NCBI GenBank assembly: GCA_001598975.1 | Contig: BBXU01001685.1 | Span: forward strand, 25,201 to 89,200 | Length of the DNA stretch: 64,000 nucleotides | Direction of reading: 5' to 3' | Origin: Parachlorella kessleri | Lineage: Eukaryota; Chlorophyta; Trebouxiophyceae; Chlorellales; Chlorellaceae | Shown: positions 34,238 through 45,049 of the stretch, piece after piece | How the letters are laid out: the number at the start of each line of letters is the position of its first letter | How positions within the stretch are numbered: position 1 is the stretch's first letter | Position numbers and translations under genes: made by a program | The notes under the pieces: model-generated | Seen by the model: the letters and a program-made list of their open reading frames with translations, nothing else | Database searches by the model: none | Told to the model about the DNA's origin: nothing

Positions 34238-35908
34238 TCATAGCAAGCTCGTCTTGCGGGACTCGCCCTGTGCCACTGGTAGCTGTCCTTCAGATGGCTG
34301 CTCTTGCTGCCCTAGCCGACCCTCCAATAGATCCCGTAGTTGCTGCTTGTCAACAATGAAACCATACCGGAGTGACAGGTAGTATTGGCGGTCACCTGCA
34401 GCAAACAACTGAAACTCAAGTCCATGCATGACTCGTCAGATGCTTGTTCTTGAGTGAGACTAGCAGTATGTGCCTTACCCCAGTATGGACCTTCTCTAGA
34501 CCATGTTAAAAACCAGACCTCAGGGAAATTGCACAGCATTACTGCATACAGCCCTGTCAGTCAATATGCCCATACCTCCTCTCTGATCCGCAATGCCACC
34601 CATTTTTACCAAAGAATGATATGTAAACAAACCATATAAAGCCCTGGCAAATAAGAGATTACCCTTTTCCAAGCGATACCCTTCCTGTGCTTACCTTCTA
34701 CATCGACTGGGATAAGCATTTCCTGGAGCATGGAAGCCCTCACTTGGGGCAGCACCCCCTGTAATGGCGGCACGATGGCTGGCAGCTGCACCTCGATGTC
34801 CTGCGACGCAGCAGCAGAACGGCCTCTAATGAAAGAGAAGATGGGAAAAAAAAGTCGCTGTGGCCCTACAGCGAGGGCTGTGTCGTTTACCAAACCCATA
34901 CATCATGTAACCTCACCCCATAAAAGAACATTTACAACCTGCTGTCAAGCAGCCCTGTGCCTATGCACCAAGGCTCCAGCCATGCGTAACCTACCACATC
35001 GGCCGCAGCCCTTGCAGTCCGCCTCAACTGCCTCAGCTTACAACACCCGGGCTCACCTCCCGGTTGCCCCAGAAGTCCAACACGCTGAACCGCGCTTTGG
35101 CTGGGCAGCCAGCAGCGTCCCTGAGCAGCGACAGCTCCCCCACATAGCGCCGGCTATAGTACCAAAGCGTGGTCGAGGCCACAGCACTCCCTACCAGTAG
35201 GGAGCTTGCTATGACTGCCTGCATAGCTGAGACCTCACCCTGCAGGCAGTAGCAGCCCCGCGCCAAGCGTGGGTGGCCCCTATGAGACGGCAGTTTCTGC
35301 ATGATGCTGCAAGGCAGTCCTACCGCTGAAAGCCAGGTGGGACAATTTCGGAGGCATGGAACTATCTGCACTACCTGCTGGGGTCATGAACATCAACGCA
35401 AGGATATCTGCCCTCGATATTCACCAAATCACATGCCACTATTGAACCGAGGCAGCCCAGCAGTCCATCCCAGGCTTGCCTGAGAGAGGAATGTCGTGAT
35501 GGGTATTGCCAGAGCTGCCACCCCGGACAGCTGGAATATCTTCATTCTAACCAGCAGCCGGAAGAGGCGCATACCTCGCCCCCGGTAGAGCACTTCCTTG
35601 GTCGGACCAACCGGCTCACTAGGGGAGGGCTGCTCCAGCCCGGCAGGCGCCCCGCCCATGGCAAACCCAGACCGGTGCGGCGCCGTGCTGAACCCGCGGA
35701 CTGTAGGCAAGCTTGACACCCCAAGACTGGGCTGCTGGTCAAGTGCAGCAAGGAGGCTGCAGGCGAGCGGCACTACTGGCAAGGACCTCCTGCTTCCCAG
35801 CACTACTGCTTTGCTAGGAAGGTCATGTACTAGCCAGTGTGAAGCGTCACTTGTGCCTGCCAGTAGTCTAGGGTCGCTGGGTAGCAGTCTTGCCAGTGAG
35901 CGAAGCAT
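34238..35908 (-). CDS. TMEM186: TMEM186-like mitochondrial membrane protein, 291 aa
   Basis: Four exons on the minus strand: 35480-35908, 35057-35239, 34695-34800, 34238-34395. The N-terminus MLRSLARLLPSDPRLLAG is a typical mitochondrial presequence. After about 100 variable residues come EVLYRGRGMRLFRLLVRMKI, a first membrane helix (LSGVAALAIPITTF), a second (MQAVIASSLLVGSAVASTTL), then YYSRRYVGELSLL, FSVLDFWGNRE and a C-terminal YYLSLRYGFIVDK. This order matches TMEM186, a complex I assembly factor of the inner membrane in animals; the algal role is inferred. Intron 1 has a GC donor (GCAAGC). An in-frame ATG at 35965 would add 19 residues; I prefer 35908 because the presequence starts there. 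Confidence 0.75.
34541..34602 (+). repeat. Diverged short dispersed element fragment
   Basis: Contains ACTGCATACAGCCCTGTCAG and a CCTCCTCTCTGATCCGCA stretch also found in the first half of the 10265 copy. It lies in intron 3 of the TMEM186-like gene. Confidence 0.45.
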
Positions 35909-36259
35909 GGTGGCTGGAACACAAGGAACAGAACCCTGGTCAGTTGGCAACAGGTCTATCTGCAATTTTCATTAATGATTACGACTCTCCAAAGGTCCCC
36001 TTGAAGGCATTCGGAAAGGCATTGAGCGCTAGGGCGCAGCACTCTTGACAGCCAAGGCGCCAGGTATGAGTAGTGAGTCAGTGGGGCTGGGGACGAGGAC
36101 TACTCCTCTTCCCGCAGATCTCCCTCATCGTGACACATCGCAACCTTCTGCCTCGATACTTACAATAAGGCATGACGGAGAGACAGCGGAGGTCTCTGCG
36201 ACACGAAGCCTCAACCTAGATCAGCCTGCGCGCCTAACGCAGCAAGGATGAAGCCGGCG

Positions 36260-36267
36260 TATATAAA
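36260..36267 (+). promoter_or_regulatory. TATA-box candidate
   Basis: TATATAAA, 51 bp upstream of the ATG of the candidate small gene at 36318. Confidence 0.4.
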
Positions 36268-36317
36268 GGAGACGGGGTTAGGTAAAGGTAAGCCGTTCGA
36301 AGCAGTGCTAAAGACTG

Positions 36318-36596
36318 ATGACGGCGTTTGCAGCAGCAACCACCCTGTCCCATGACCCTGTCCCGGTGCGTGTCTTGTAGAAGTCAACCCCTTCGAAGGT
36401 CGTGCATAGCAGTGTGCAAGGGTACAGGGGTTCCCAGCAGGCTAGCAGGAAGCCGGTATGCTGTGTTGAAGCAATGCCACAGCACATCAGCGGGGCACCG
36501 GCAGCAGAGGCTGGGAAGGAGCTGGAGCCCCTGCCTGAGCCTGCTACCGGAACCTCTGCGGGTAATATCAGCACATCAACCGTGCTGCCGACATAG
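36318..36596 (+). CDS. Candidate small two-exon gene, 67 aa, function unknown
   Basis: Exon 36318-36365 (MTAFAAATTLSHDPVP) joins 36441-36596 in phase 0 through a 75-bp intron with a GTGCGT donor and a CCCAGCAG acceptor. The second exon is Glu/Pro/Ala-rich (EAGKELEPLPEPATGTSAG) and ends in TAG. A TATATAAA sits 51 bp upstream. I recognise no family. The case rests on promoter spacing and the single in-frame join. Confidence 0.3.
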
Positions 36597-36977
36597 TGTC
36601 AGCAGCTGTGATGCATCTGGCATGAAAATCAGGTTACATGTGGACTTCATAGAAGGGCACGCTTTTTACTTTGTACATGGTATAACACAGCAGCAAGAAC
36701 CTCTCCGTCCTGGTAGCTACCTGACCCGCACAAGCACTTCTTATCTACCACTTGAGATGGCCCGTGGGTGCTGTGCGTCCTCAGTTCCGTTGGTGCCTAA
36801 ACTAATTGGCTTTAACACCCCCTTGTTCACCTCACAGTATTGTTAGGATTACTCACGATGCCATCAAACTGCTGTTGCCAGACACAACGACCGAGGCACG
36901 GTCATGCGAGCAGGCCGAGCCTTCGCTTCTAACTGCGGTTCCTTAGCAAGTCAATGATACGAAAGTCAATCACTTTC
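36597..36977. other. Short intergenic region, no gene recognised
   Basis: About 380 bases before the EFCAB10-like stop; expected 3' UTR sequence. Confidence 0.45.
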
Positions 36978-37811
36978 TCAAGCCTCACTTAACTCTGCAG
37001 GCTCAGCCGGAGCAGCCCATCGATGCTGGAAGAACTCTTTCAAGAACATGACGAAAGCCTGCAACAGCGGGCAAGGGTCATACCAACATCATGACAGTTC
37101 TTACTTGTGCAGACACAAAGGCAACACTGCTCACCAGTGCGGTAGGACCACTGCCTAAAACTCACATTTTTTGACACCTCGCCCCCTGGAAACCGCTCCT
37201 CCAGGGCTTCCGCACTTAAGCCACTGCCGCCGAGAAGCTTGATGCCCTTCAAGCAGGAGTGGCACAACTAGTGTAGTGCAACAGCGTACTGCCACCTGAT
37301 CATGCTGCCGTGCGTCCTTACATTGGCATTACTGCACAAGCCAAAAGGTTGCGTGCAGCAAGCACAAGACAAGGCAGGCAGCCTTTCGTGCGTTGCATCG
37401 CAGTGTGGAAGGCATGCTGCTGTGTTGGGCATGCTCGACTGCAGTCTGTGTGGAGTTAGGCGATGCCTCACCTTGCCTGCTGCCTCTAGTGAAATGAAGC
37501 CAGTCTTGGCTTCATCGAGCTGCTCAAAAGTTGACTCCAAGTTGGTCTCGCTTAAGAGGCTGGAATCCTTGCCCTGCTGCAGCTCTGACAAAAACAGCTG
37601 CAAAGAGGTGATGGGGTCTTCAGGCTGCTCAGTTAGAAGGTGGGCTGTGAGGTCCTGCAGGAGGTTGAAGACCACAAGCGATCAAGCGATCAAGGTTTGG
37701 TCGCCTTCAAGCGACCAGTAGGCAGCTGCTACTTGCCTCCAGCAGCTGTTGTATGCGGTAGTTCTGCGAGTAAGATATCATAGCTGCTCGCTCGTCGGCA
37801 GACGAGGCCAT
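36978..37811 (-). CDS. EFCAB10: EFCAB10-like RIIa/Dpy-30-type and EF-hand-like protein, 139 aa
   Basis: Four exons on the minus strand: 37737-37811, 37472-37654, 37166-37246, 36978-37058. Residues 14-45 (YSQNYRIQQLLEDLTAHLL, then EQPEDPITSLQLFLSEL) form a dimerisation/docking helix pair of the RIIa/Dpy-30 type. The rest (LESTFEQLDEAKTGFISLEA, GLSAEALEERFPGGEVSKNA, FVMFLKEFFQ) resembles a degenerate EF-hand pair. Order and length match animal EFCAB10, a protein associated with cilia. The first EF-like loop keeps D-x-A-K-T-G but not a full calcium set, so binding is doubtful. Intron 1 has a GC donor (GCAAGT). Retention suggests a flagellate stage or a non-ciliary role. Confidence 0.7.
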
Positions 37812-38613
37812 TCCTCAGAAGGTGGCCTTTCTGATCAGTGATCAGTGAGCGCCAAGAGCAACTGACGGTGCAGATGCAAGCCTGAAATCTTTAAAAGCTC
37901 TGAAAGGAGTTTTGGAGGGAGGGGCGGCGCGTGGGCCTTATGGTGGTGAGTTGCAGAGATCCTAGAGGCGCTCCCGCCGCCGACGACAGATGGTGCCCAC
38001 TGGCTCTCAGCACACAGAATGGGTGCTTTGGGTGGTGCCAATGCATAAGGTTGATACTAGGGTCAGAGATGTAGTAGCTCTGGTGTGTCAGGGCTCAGGG
38101 TATGCTGCCAGAGCTTGCATGGCAAACTGAGTTAGCTGTCAAGTAACTTAAATCGCGACTGGTATGGTGGTAAGGAGCCGGCCTTCTTCTGAGGCTAGCT
38201 GCAAGCACAGCCTGGGCTCCTGCCGGCATGGGATCCACATGTTGGCAACCGAGCTGACACGGGGGGCTGGGTCTTTGCCCGAGCACAGCGCCTTATCAGA
38301 CAGTCCATTCAAGCTACAAAAGCAGTCTATAGATTGTAATCGGTAGGCAACATGAATAAGCTCAAGCAGTCGGGCCGGGTTAATACCAACCTTGCCAGGA
38401 ACAACAGGCTAACACACCAAACAATGCCTCAAATAACTGCAGTGCTGTCTAAAAGTAGCAATGAAGCAGAGTAGCAGTATTACACATTGTTCATCCAAGA
38501 GAAACAAGGTACACATACAACAGCTGGGGCAAGGAACAACGAAAGTGGGTACATGGCAAGGCAAGGCAGGGGGTTCATCCGTCAGTGGAGTATGCAGCAG
38601 GCTCCTGCTGGGC
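37812..38613. other. Intergenic region, no gene recognised
   Basis: 0.8 kb: promoter side of the EFCAB10-like gene and 3' UTR of the helicase. A minus-strand TGTAA (38480-38484 as TTACA) lies 130 bp past the helicase stop. Confidence 0.5.
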
Positions 38614-41600
38614 TCAGAACCGGGCCCGGCCACGGCCCCTGAACCCACCGCTGCTGCCAAACCCTCCGCCCCTGCCGCCGCCGCTGCTGCCCCCAAACCC
38701 GCTGCCCCGCCCGCCGCTGCGCCCGCCGCTGAAGGACCCGCCCCGGCCGCCGCCATAACTGCCACCATAACTGCCGCGACCGCCAGGAGTGCCAAAGCCG
38801 CCGCGGCCGCCGCCAAACCCACCACCGCTGCTGTACCCGTCGCCCTGCCTCTCTTGCAGCTCTGGGAGGTTTGAGGGCATAGTGAGGTGGGGTGCGCTGC
38901 GGAGGTCGTGCTCGTCCTCTGCCGGGGTGCCGCACTTTTCAAGAAACTCCTGCAAGGCGAGGAGGGCGTTGCATTTCGAGCAACACGTGCAGCAAACAGG
39001 GGGTATGCTCATGACCCCGAGGTCCAAAGGCAGCAGTGCAATTCCAACGACATGCGACTTATAAGGCTCAGGGTGGGTGGGATCCCTGGAGGGAAATAGT
39101 AGAGATCACCCACCTCCACAAGGTTGGTGGGCACATCGAAAACGGCGCCCTTGCCGTCCTTGGTCAGCGTCATGCGCTTAACCTCGTTCACGGTGTCCTC
39201 GTTGGGGATGTGCTTGCGCAGGAACCCAAACACTTGCCCTGCAAAGGGGGGAGGCAGGTGTGCTGGTCAGGCTGTGGTCTTGCCACACCAGCCGCTGCAG
39301 CACAAGCATGCACCCACATAGGCTGCCAGCGGGGATGACCAGCACATATGAGAAGTAAAACCCATCAAGTGTTCATGGCCTCGGTAACCCGCCCAAAATG
39401 TCATTGGCACCTGAAATACGAACACAAACACCAGCACCAGCTGCCAGCAGCCTCGAATACGAGTGCGTATGCAAATACTCTATCCTCCCCACCTGGCCTG
39501 TCCATCGAATTTGGGGTGACAAACTGGAGCGTGGTGAAGTCCTCGTGCGCCGTCAGCAAGCTGCGGCCCTTCATCTGTGTGTGGCCGGTGATCTTGGCGA
39601 GGGCCAGGGCCACCGCATCCTCAGGTGAGTCCATGGACTGCAATTACAAATGGCAAACTCACACAGTGCTTCCCCCTCGCGTGCAAATAGAAAAATGCTC
39701 ACCACTGCCAGAGCCACCGTGGCCGCTCTAAGTAAGTCCATGCCAAATCCAGACAGAAAGAGTGGAAAGGATCACGAGATGCAAGCATCTCACCGTCAGG
39801 GGTGACAGTGTGAGCACATGCGCATCAAGACCAGTGTGACCGCACGAAAAAGCTGCCGCTGAAATAGCCACAAGCGGCCCTGCAGCCTCGCCCAGAAGGC
39901 GGTCTGCCACCGACATACAGCCTCAACAACACACGCCAAAGCTGACACTACCAGACCATACCCTGCCGCGGTGGACCGCCCACCAGCAGCAGCGGCAGAA
40001 CTCTTAGCAGCTGCTTGGCCCTCCATCGTCACAGCATAAGGATCACCCACCTCCAAGAGCTTCCTGGCTGCTTCCCGGAAGTGCGTAGCCACCGAGGCAT
40101 CCATCTGGGAGAGCGCCTCTACCGCCCGCTCCCCAGCAACCTGAACCACAGCATACACAGCATTTGGTGTTAAAGTCACTGAACACCAACGCGTATCCTG
40201 CCTTGGGAGAGCGCTGCCTAGGCTTCCTTCGAGCGTGGGAAGCGGGTTCGGCTGATACCCCTCAGTCAGGAAAAGACTTGCAAGGCAACCCTACGCAAGC
40301 TTATGCACAGCCGAGCGGCCCTGAAAGGCCCAGGTCAGCTTGCAGTTCAAAAAGCGCGTGTTGCAGGAGGGCACAGCGAGCGGGTCATGCCAAGGGTCTC
40401 TCCCGCTGTTGTAACTCCTGCCAAGCTTCCTTTCCGGAGCACATCTGCTGCAAGCCTCAGTCCAGGGGTAGGCCGCAGAAAAAAATACTCCGGTTCTTTT
40501 TATAACCTGACACGCACAGCTTAGCAAAACTGATCCTGAAGCTTCACCGCTTTTGCACGCATGGCAGCTGACAGCATATTGCCATGATGCATACCCCCAC
40601 ACTCTTCCCAACAAATGGCACCCCCGCACCACTCACCCCACCGACCGCACTCGGGAATCGCTACATGACCCCGCGTTTGTCACACAGCAGAGCTGCCCAG
40701 CAAGGCCTTGCTCCTGGTCACCTCCCACCTCCCTAGCCCAATAGAGGGCAGCTTACCTTTGCCATGTCGGCAGGCTGAGGCGCCCCGACGCGCTCAAACT
40801 TGAGCCCAGCTCGCTGCTGGATGAAAGGGATGAGCCCCTCCTTCTTGCGGTCAACCAGAGTGATGCTGACACCCGTGCTGCCGGCACGCCCTGTCCGCCC
40901 TGCGGCACGCCACGGCACAGACAGGCAGAACGTGTCACGCATTGTTTGCTGTTGAAGAGATGGACACACACATTGGTTGGGAGGCAGAGACGGTGAGAGG
41001 ATGGCAAGCACCTGTAGCCAAGTCCCGTGAGAAAGCTGCAGCTGGACACCACCTCCATTTGGGACCACAGTGCCTCCAAGACCATTATTAGGTAAGCAAC
41101 GACATCTCGGCTGGGAGGAAGCACCTGCCAACTCCTGGCAGACCGACTTCTAGCCCCTGGCATGACCCCTGACTAAAGCCTGAGGTGCCTCAGATACCGT
41201 CCTAAAGGTTAGTGCAACATCTGCTGCGCGCTCTTGGCGGCAGATCTGAAGATGCCATAATTTAGTCATCACCAGCACCTCAGGACACCCCACTTGCACC
41301 ACACATACAGATCACACACAGCGACTGGCACAACGATTGGTTGCAACCAGCTGAACCCCGGACGACCGCGTCAGAGTTGCAGGAAGAGCTCAGATACCGT
41401 CCTAAAGATAAGTGCATCATCCGCCAGCACGTTTTTATGCTGGCTCTGTAGATGCCATCTTTTTTTGTCGTCACTGCTCTTGCCAGCCCAGTACATCCAG
41501 TGCAGGCACGCAGAGTGCACACCGCAAGCAGAAGAAGACCACCGACGATGGCAACTGGCGCGCCTCAGGTAATACGTGCGTGTAGTTTGGCATCACCGAG

Positions 41601-44600
41601 GGTCTGCACTACAGTTGGGTCATCACAGGCGGCGCCAGACCCTACTACCATTCTAATGTACGCACCACGCACTACAGCAGCTCCCCCAGGACAACCCACC
41701 AACCCGCCAGAGTCCCCTCCCTGCCACGCCTCGCTGCCGCCCCACCTGAGCGGTGGATGTACGTCTCCGGGTCCTTGGGCGGCTCCGTCTGCACCACCAG
41801 CTCCACCCCGTTGATGTCCAGCCCCCGCGCCGCCACGTCGGTGGCCACCAGCACGTTGAACTTGCCGCTGCGGAACCCCGCCAGCGTCACCTGCAGCAGG
41901 CATGGACGCCGACAGGTAGCGGTCATTTTGCCCCACAGCGAAGCCCGCTAAGTCACCAGCAGGAGTCGACGCCTCCGGACAAGCCGCCAACTGGCACGGG
42001 TGCCAAAGGATCATCAAATCACGTGCCTGAGGCCTGGGCCCCTATGTTCGTGTGCCCTTGTGGGACACGCTGTAGCTAACACTCCGCTATTGTATGTGGT
42101 GCAACGCTCCCCAAATGTGCATCCAGCATGCCAGTCCCAGCACACACCCGCTGCCGCGCCTGCCTCCCAGCCCCCGCGATGTGCCCAGCCACCGGCTCAC
42201 CTCACGCTGCGACTGGGGGATGTCGCCATGCAAAGCGCGGGCGCCGTGTCCCTCCGACAACGCCCCCGCCAGCTCGTTTGCATCATTCTTGGTGTCCGTG
42301 AAGACAATGGTGCGGCCGCAGGCGCCGTAGGCCCGCACAAGGTCCGCTACCACGGTCGCACGCTGGCTCCAGTGGCAGGGCAGCAGCAGGTGACGCACGC
42401 TGGTGGAGGCCTGCGCACCAGCAAGCACAGCATTACACAAGCACTGCCTGCACGAGTGCGCAACCAGTGGCAGGGGAAGCAAGCACGTAGGCAGGCAGGC
42501 AGAGGCTTGCAGTGCAACACACATACATGCAGTGGGTATGCGGTGGATTGCGCAAAGCGCCCTGCTTGAAACCTGTGGCAAGGTTTGCAACCGGCTCATC
42601 TATCCTTCATGCTCTCACCCACCTGACCAGCTACTGCAGAGTGACAAACACTCCCCTGCGACCGGCACTTGCCCGCACACAGTCATCCACTTCCATGCCC
42701 CCAAACCACAGCCTCCACTGGGAATAGGAAGCAGGAAACAGACAAGCCTGCCACCCACCTTCATCTTGTCGCTTCCCACCAGGTCCACCAGGGCGTGGCC
42801 CGGCTTAAGGAAGCGCTTGGTGATGTCCTTGACCCAGCTGGGCAGGGTGGCCGAGAAGAGCAGCGTCTGCACTTGCGCCACGTCTACGCCGGCGGTCAGG
42901 ATCTTCTCCACATCGTCCACAAAGCCCATGTTGAGCATCTCGTCACATTCGTCCAGGATGCGGAACCTGCCAGCCCAGGAGAGGCACGGAGCAAGCGCTC
43001 AGACAGATCACCCAATCACCCAATCATGCATGTAAGGCATGGAGCGATGCCTCAGAGAAAGAAGGACACCGAAGAAAGGGGGCACGGCCCATGGGACGAG
43101 TCAACCACGGCAACACAAGTCTGCAGGGCCGGGGCATCCAAGGCAAAGGCAGCTGGTGGACTCAGGAGTGCCGCAGGCAACCCGGGACATTCACTCTCGC
43201 CCGGGCTCTGGGAGGCTGCAAGTGCTCCTTGCTGACTGATCCTAGCTTGATCCTGACGGGAGTCCCACCCGCGACAGCCCCGCACCCCTGTCCCTAAAAC
43301 TCAAGCGCTCCTACCTGAGCTTCGACAGGTTGAGCGTGCCCCTCTCAAGGTGGTCCTTAACCCTGCCAGGCGTCCCAATCACCACGTCCACCCCCCGCTT
43401 GAGAATCCCCTCCTGGGGGCCGTACTGGGTGCCGCCATAAAGCACCACCGTGGACAGGTTGAATGCCTTGGCGTAGTACTCAAAGTCAGCAGCAACCTGT
43501 GGGTGTATGGGGGCACTAGAATGGCTCGTCAGTCACTTGTTTGTTCAGCACGGCAAGGCAAGCCAACAGCAAGACAGCTGGCACTTTTGCACACCAACAA
43601 ACAACAGTTTTGCACCGAGCACCTCCGAACAAGCCCCTCCCCAATATCCCTTGGTGGAACTGGGGCCGCGGCAGACAAAGTCACCCTCAATGTGCCCCAA
43701 CAGGGTCAAACTGAGGGCGCTCTCCCAGTGCTCACCAACACAATTACACCCACAAACAGCCCTTCCACCCCACACCTGCTTGGCCAGCTCGCGTGTGGGT
43801 GCCAGCACCACCACCGACGGCGGCCTGCCAAAGGCCCTCCTGCCACCCGCAGCCGGGCTGTCCTTAGAGAGCAGCTCGACGATCGGCAGCACAAAAGCCA
43901 GCGTCTTGCCGCAGCCAGTGCGCGCCCGGCCCACCAGGTCCTTCCCAGCCAGCACTGGGGGCAGGCAATCGGCTTGGATCGGGAAAAGGGCCTCAATCTG
44001 CTTGGCGCGCAGCAGCGACTTGACCGGCTCGGACAGGGCAAAGTTGTCCAGGGACAGCGGGTTGGCGGCGGGGGCGGCAGGCTGCTGGGTGGTCTGCGGT
44101 AGGGGGGAAGGATGACAGGCACAAGGCGGTCAGCACAAGCCCAACAAGTCCAGCGACGCCGGGCCGGCTACCACAGTCGGGTGTATGGCAACAAATCCAG
44201 ACGATGCCATTAGCACATGGCGTGCTGCCCTAATACTGCATCCTAACATTGACAGCCTAGCCAAGAAGCGGGGCCTCTCGGGGTCTAGACATACAGCAAG
44301 CACCCGGCCCCACCTGTGCAGATGCCTCGCTGTCGCTAGTGCCTGGGGTGTCCTTCTTGCTCTTTTTCGCCTTCTTAACCTTCTTCTCATCAAGGGCGGG
44401 GGTGCCTGTAGCACCCTCTGCCTGCTTGCGTTTTTTCTTCTCCTTCTTCTCTTTCTGAGCCCCATTGGCGGCCTGCAAGCGGTGGTGCCATCTGCTCAGC
44501 TGCTGATTGCCCAAACGCACCCCAATAGTCAGCACCTGTCAGCACCGCCATGAGTGGGTTTTACAGCTGCACGTCGAACGTGTCTACCAATTGATGCTGC

Positions 44601-44802
44601 CCAGGAAACAACACATGCATCTAACTCGGCACGAGCCCCTATTCAGGCAGTTACAAAGCTGATGCATGCAGGTTGCCAATGTGCAAGAGTACACGCACGA
44701 GCAAGGCCTTTCTCTAATCCATTGACTCACCGTCTCTGCACCGGCCATGACGTCCTTCTTGCGCTTGTGAACCTTCACGGCGGAATGCTCTTCCTTACTC
44801 AT
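38614..44802 (-). CDS. Nucleolar DEAD-box RNA helicase, DDX21/RH7 type, 710 aa
   Basis: Twelve exons on the minus strand: 44731-44802, 44314-44472, 43776-44093, 43315-43496, 42759-42966, 42201-42410, 41746-41890, 40757-40899, 40051-40140, 39493-39637, 39114-39238, 38614-38949. A Lys-rich N-terminus ([13 protein letters not shown]) precedes the helicase core: [13 protein letters not shown]-motif region, ARTGCGKT (motif I), [16 protein letters not shown] (II), SAT (III), IVFTDTK (IV), [10 protein letters not shown] (V), HRSGRTGRAG (VI). Residues about 510-620 fit the GUCT domain of the DDX21/DDX50/plant RH7 group ([18 protein letters not shown]). The tail is Gly/Arg/Phe-rich ([12 protein letters not shown]) and binds RNA. 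The family acts in rRNA processing and R-loop unwinding. DECD in place of DEAD is normal for this group. The promoter is shared with MiaB. Confidence 0.95.
41191..41475. repeat. Direct duplication inside a helicase intron
   Basis: CAGATACCGTCCTAAAG and the following 60-odd bases (ending GATGCCAT) occur at 41191-41265 and again at 41391-41460, 200 bp apart, in intron 7 of the helicase. The copies differ by many substitutions. Confidence 0.7.
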
Positions 44803-45049
44803 GGTGGCTGCCTGGGTACTTGCTTGGGGCTTAGAAGTTCCCTAGAGCCAACACTAGTCAGTTTTGATTCTCAAAAGAAGGAAAGAGGGCGGCCGGAGCC
44901 ATGGCGGCCCGCTTTGGGCAGAAGGTTTGGCAAAGCAGGCTCAGCAGTCAGCCAGAGCTAGCTACTCTTTGGGCAGTTTAACACACATTGGCATCCGTTG
45001 GCTTGCTCTATTCTTAAGTGCGTCTCTGTGGTCATAGCATCTGCTCAGT
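44803..45049. promoter_or_regulatory. Bidirectional promoter region, helicase / MiaB
   Basis: Only 247 bp separate the two start codons, so both transcripts must start within or from this interval. No TATA box is evident. Confidence 0.55.
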
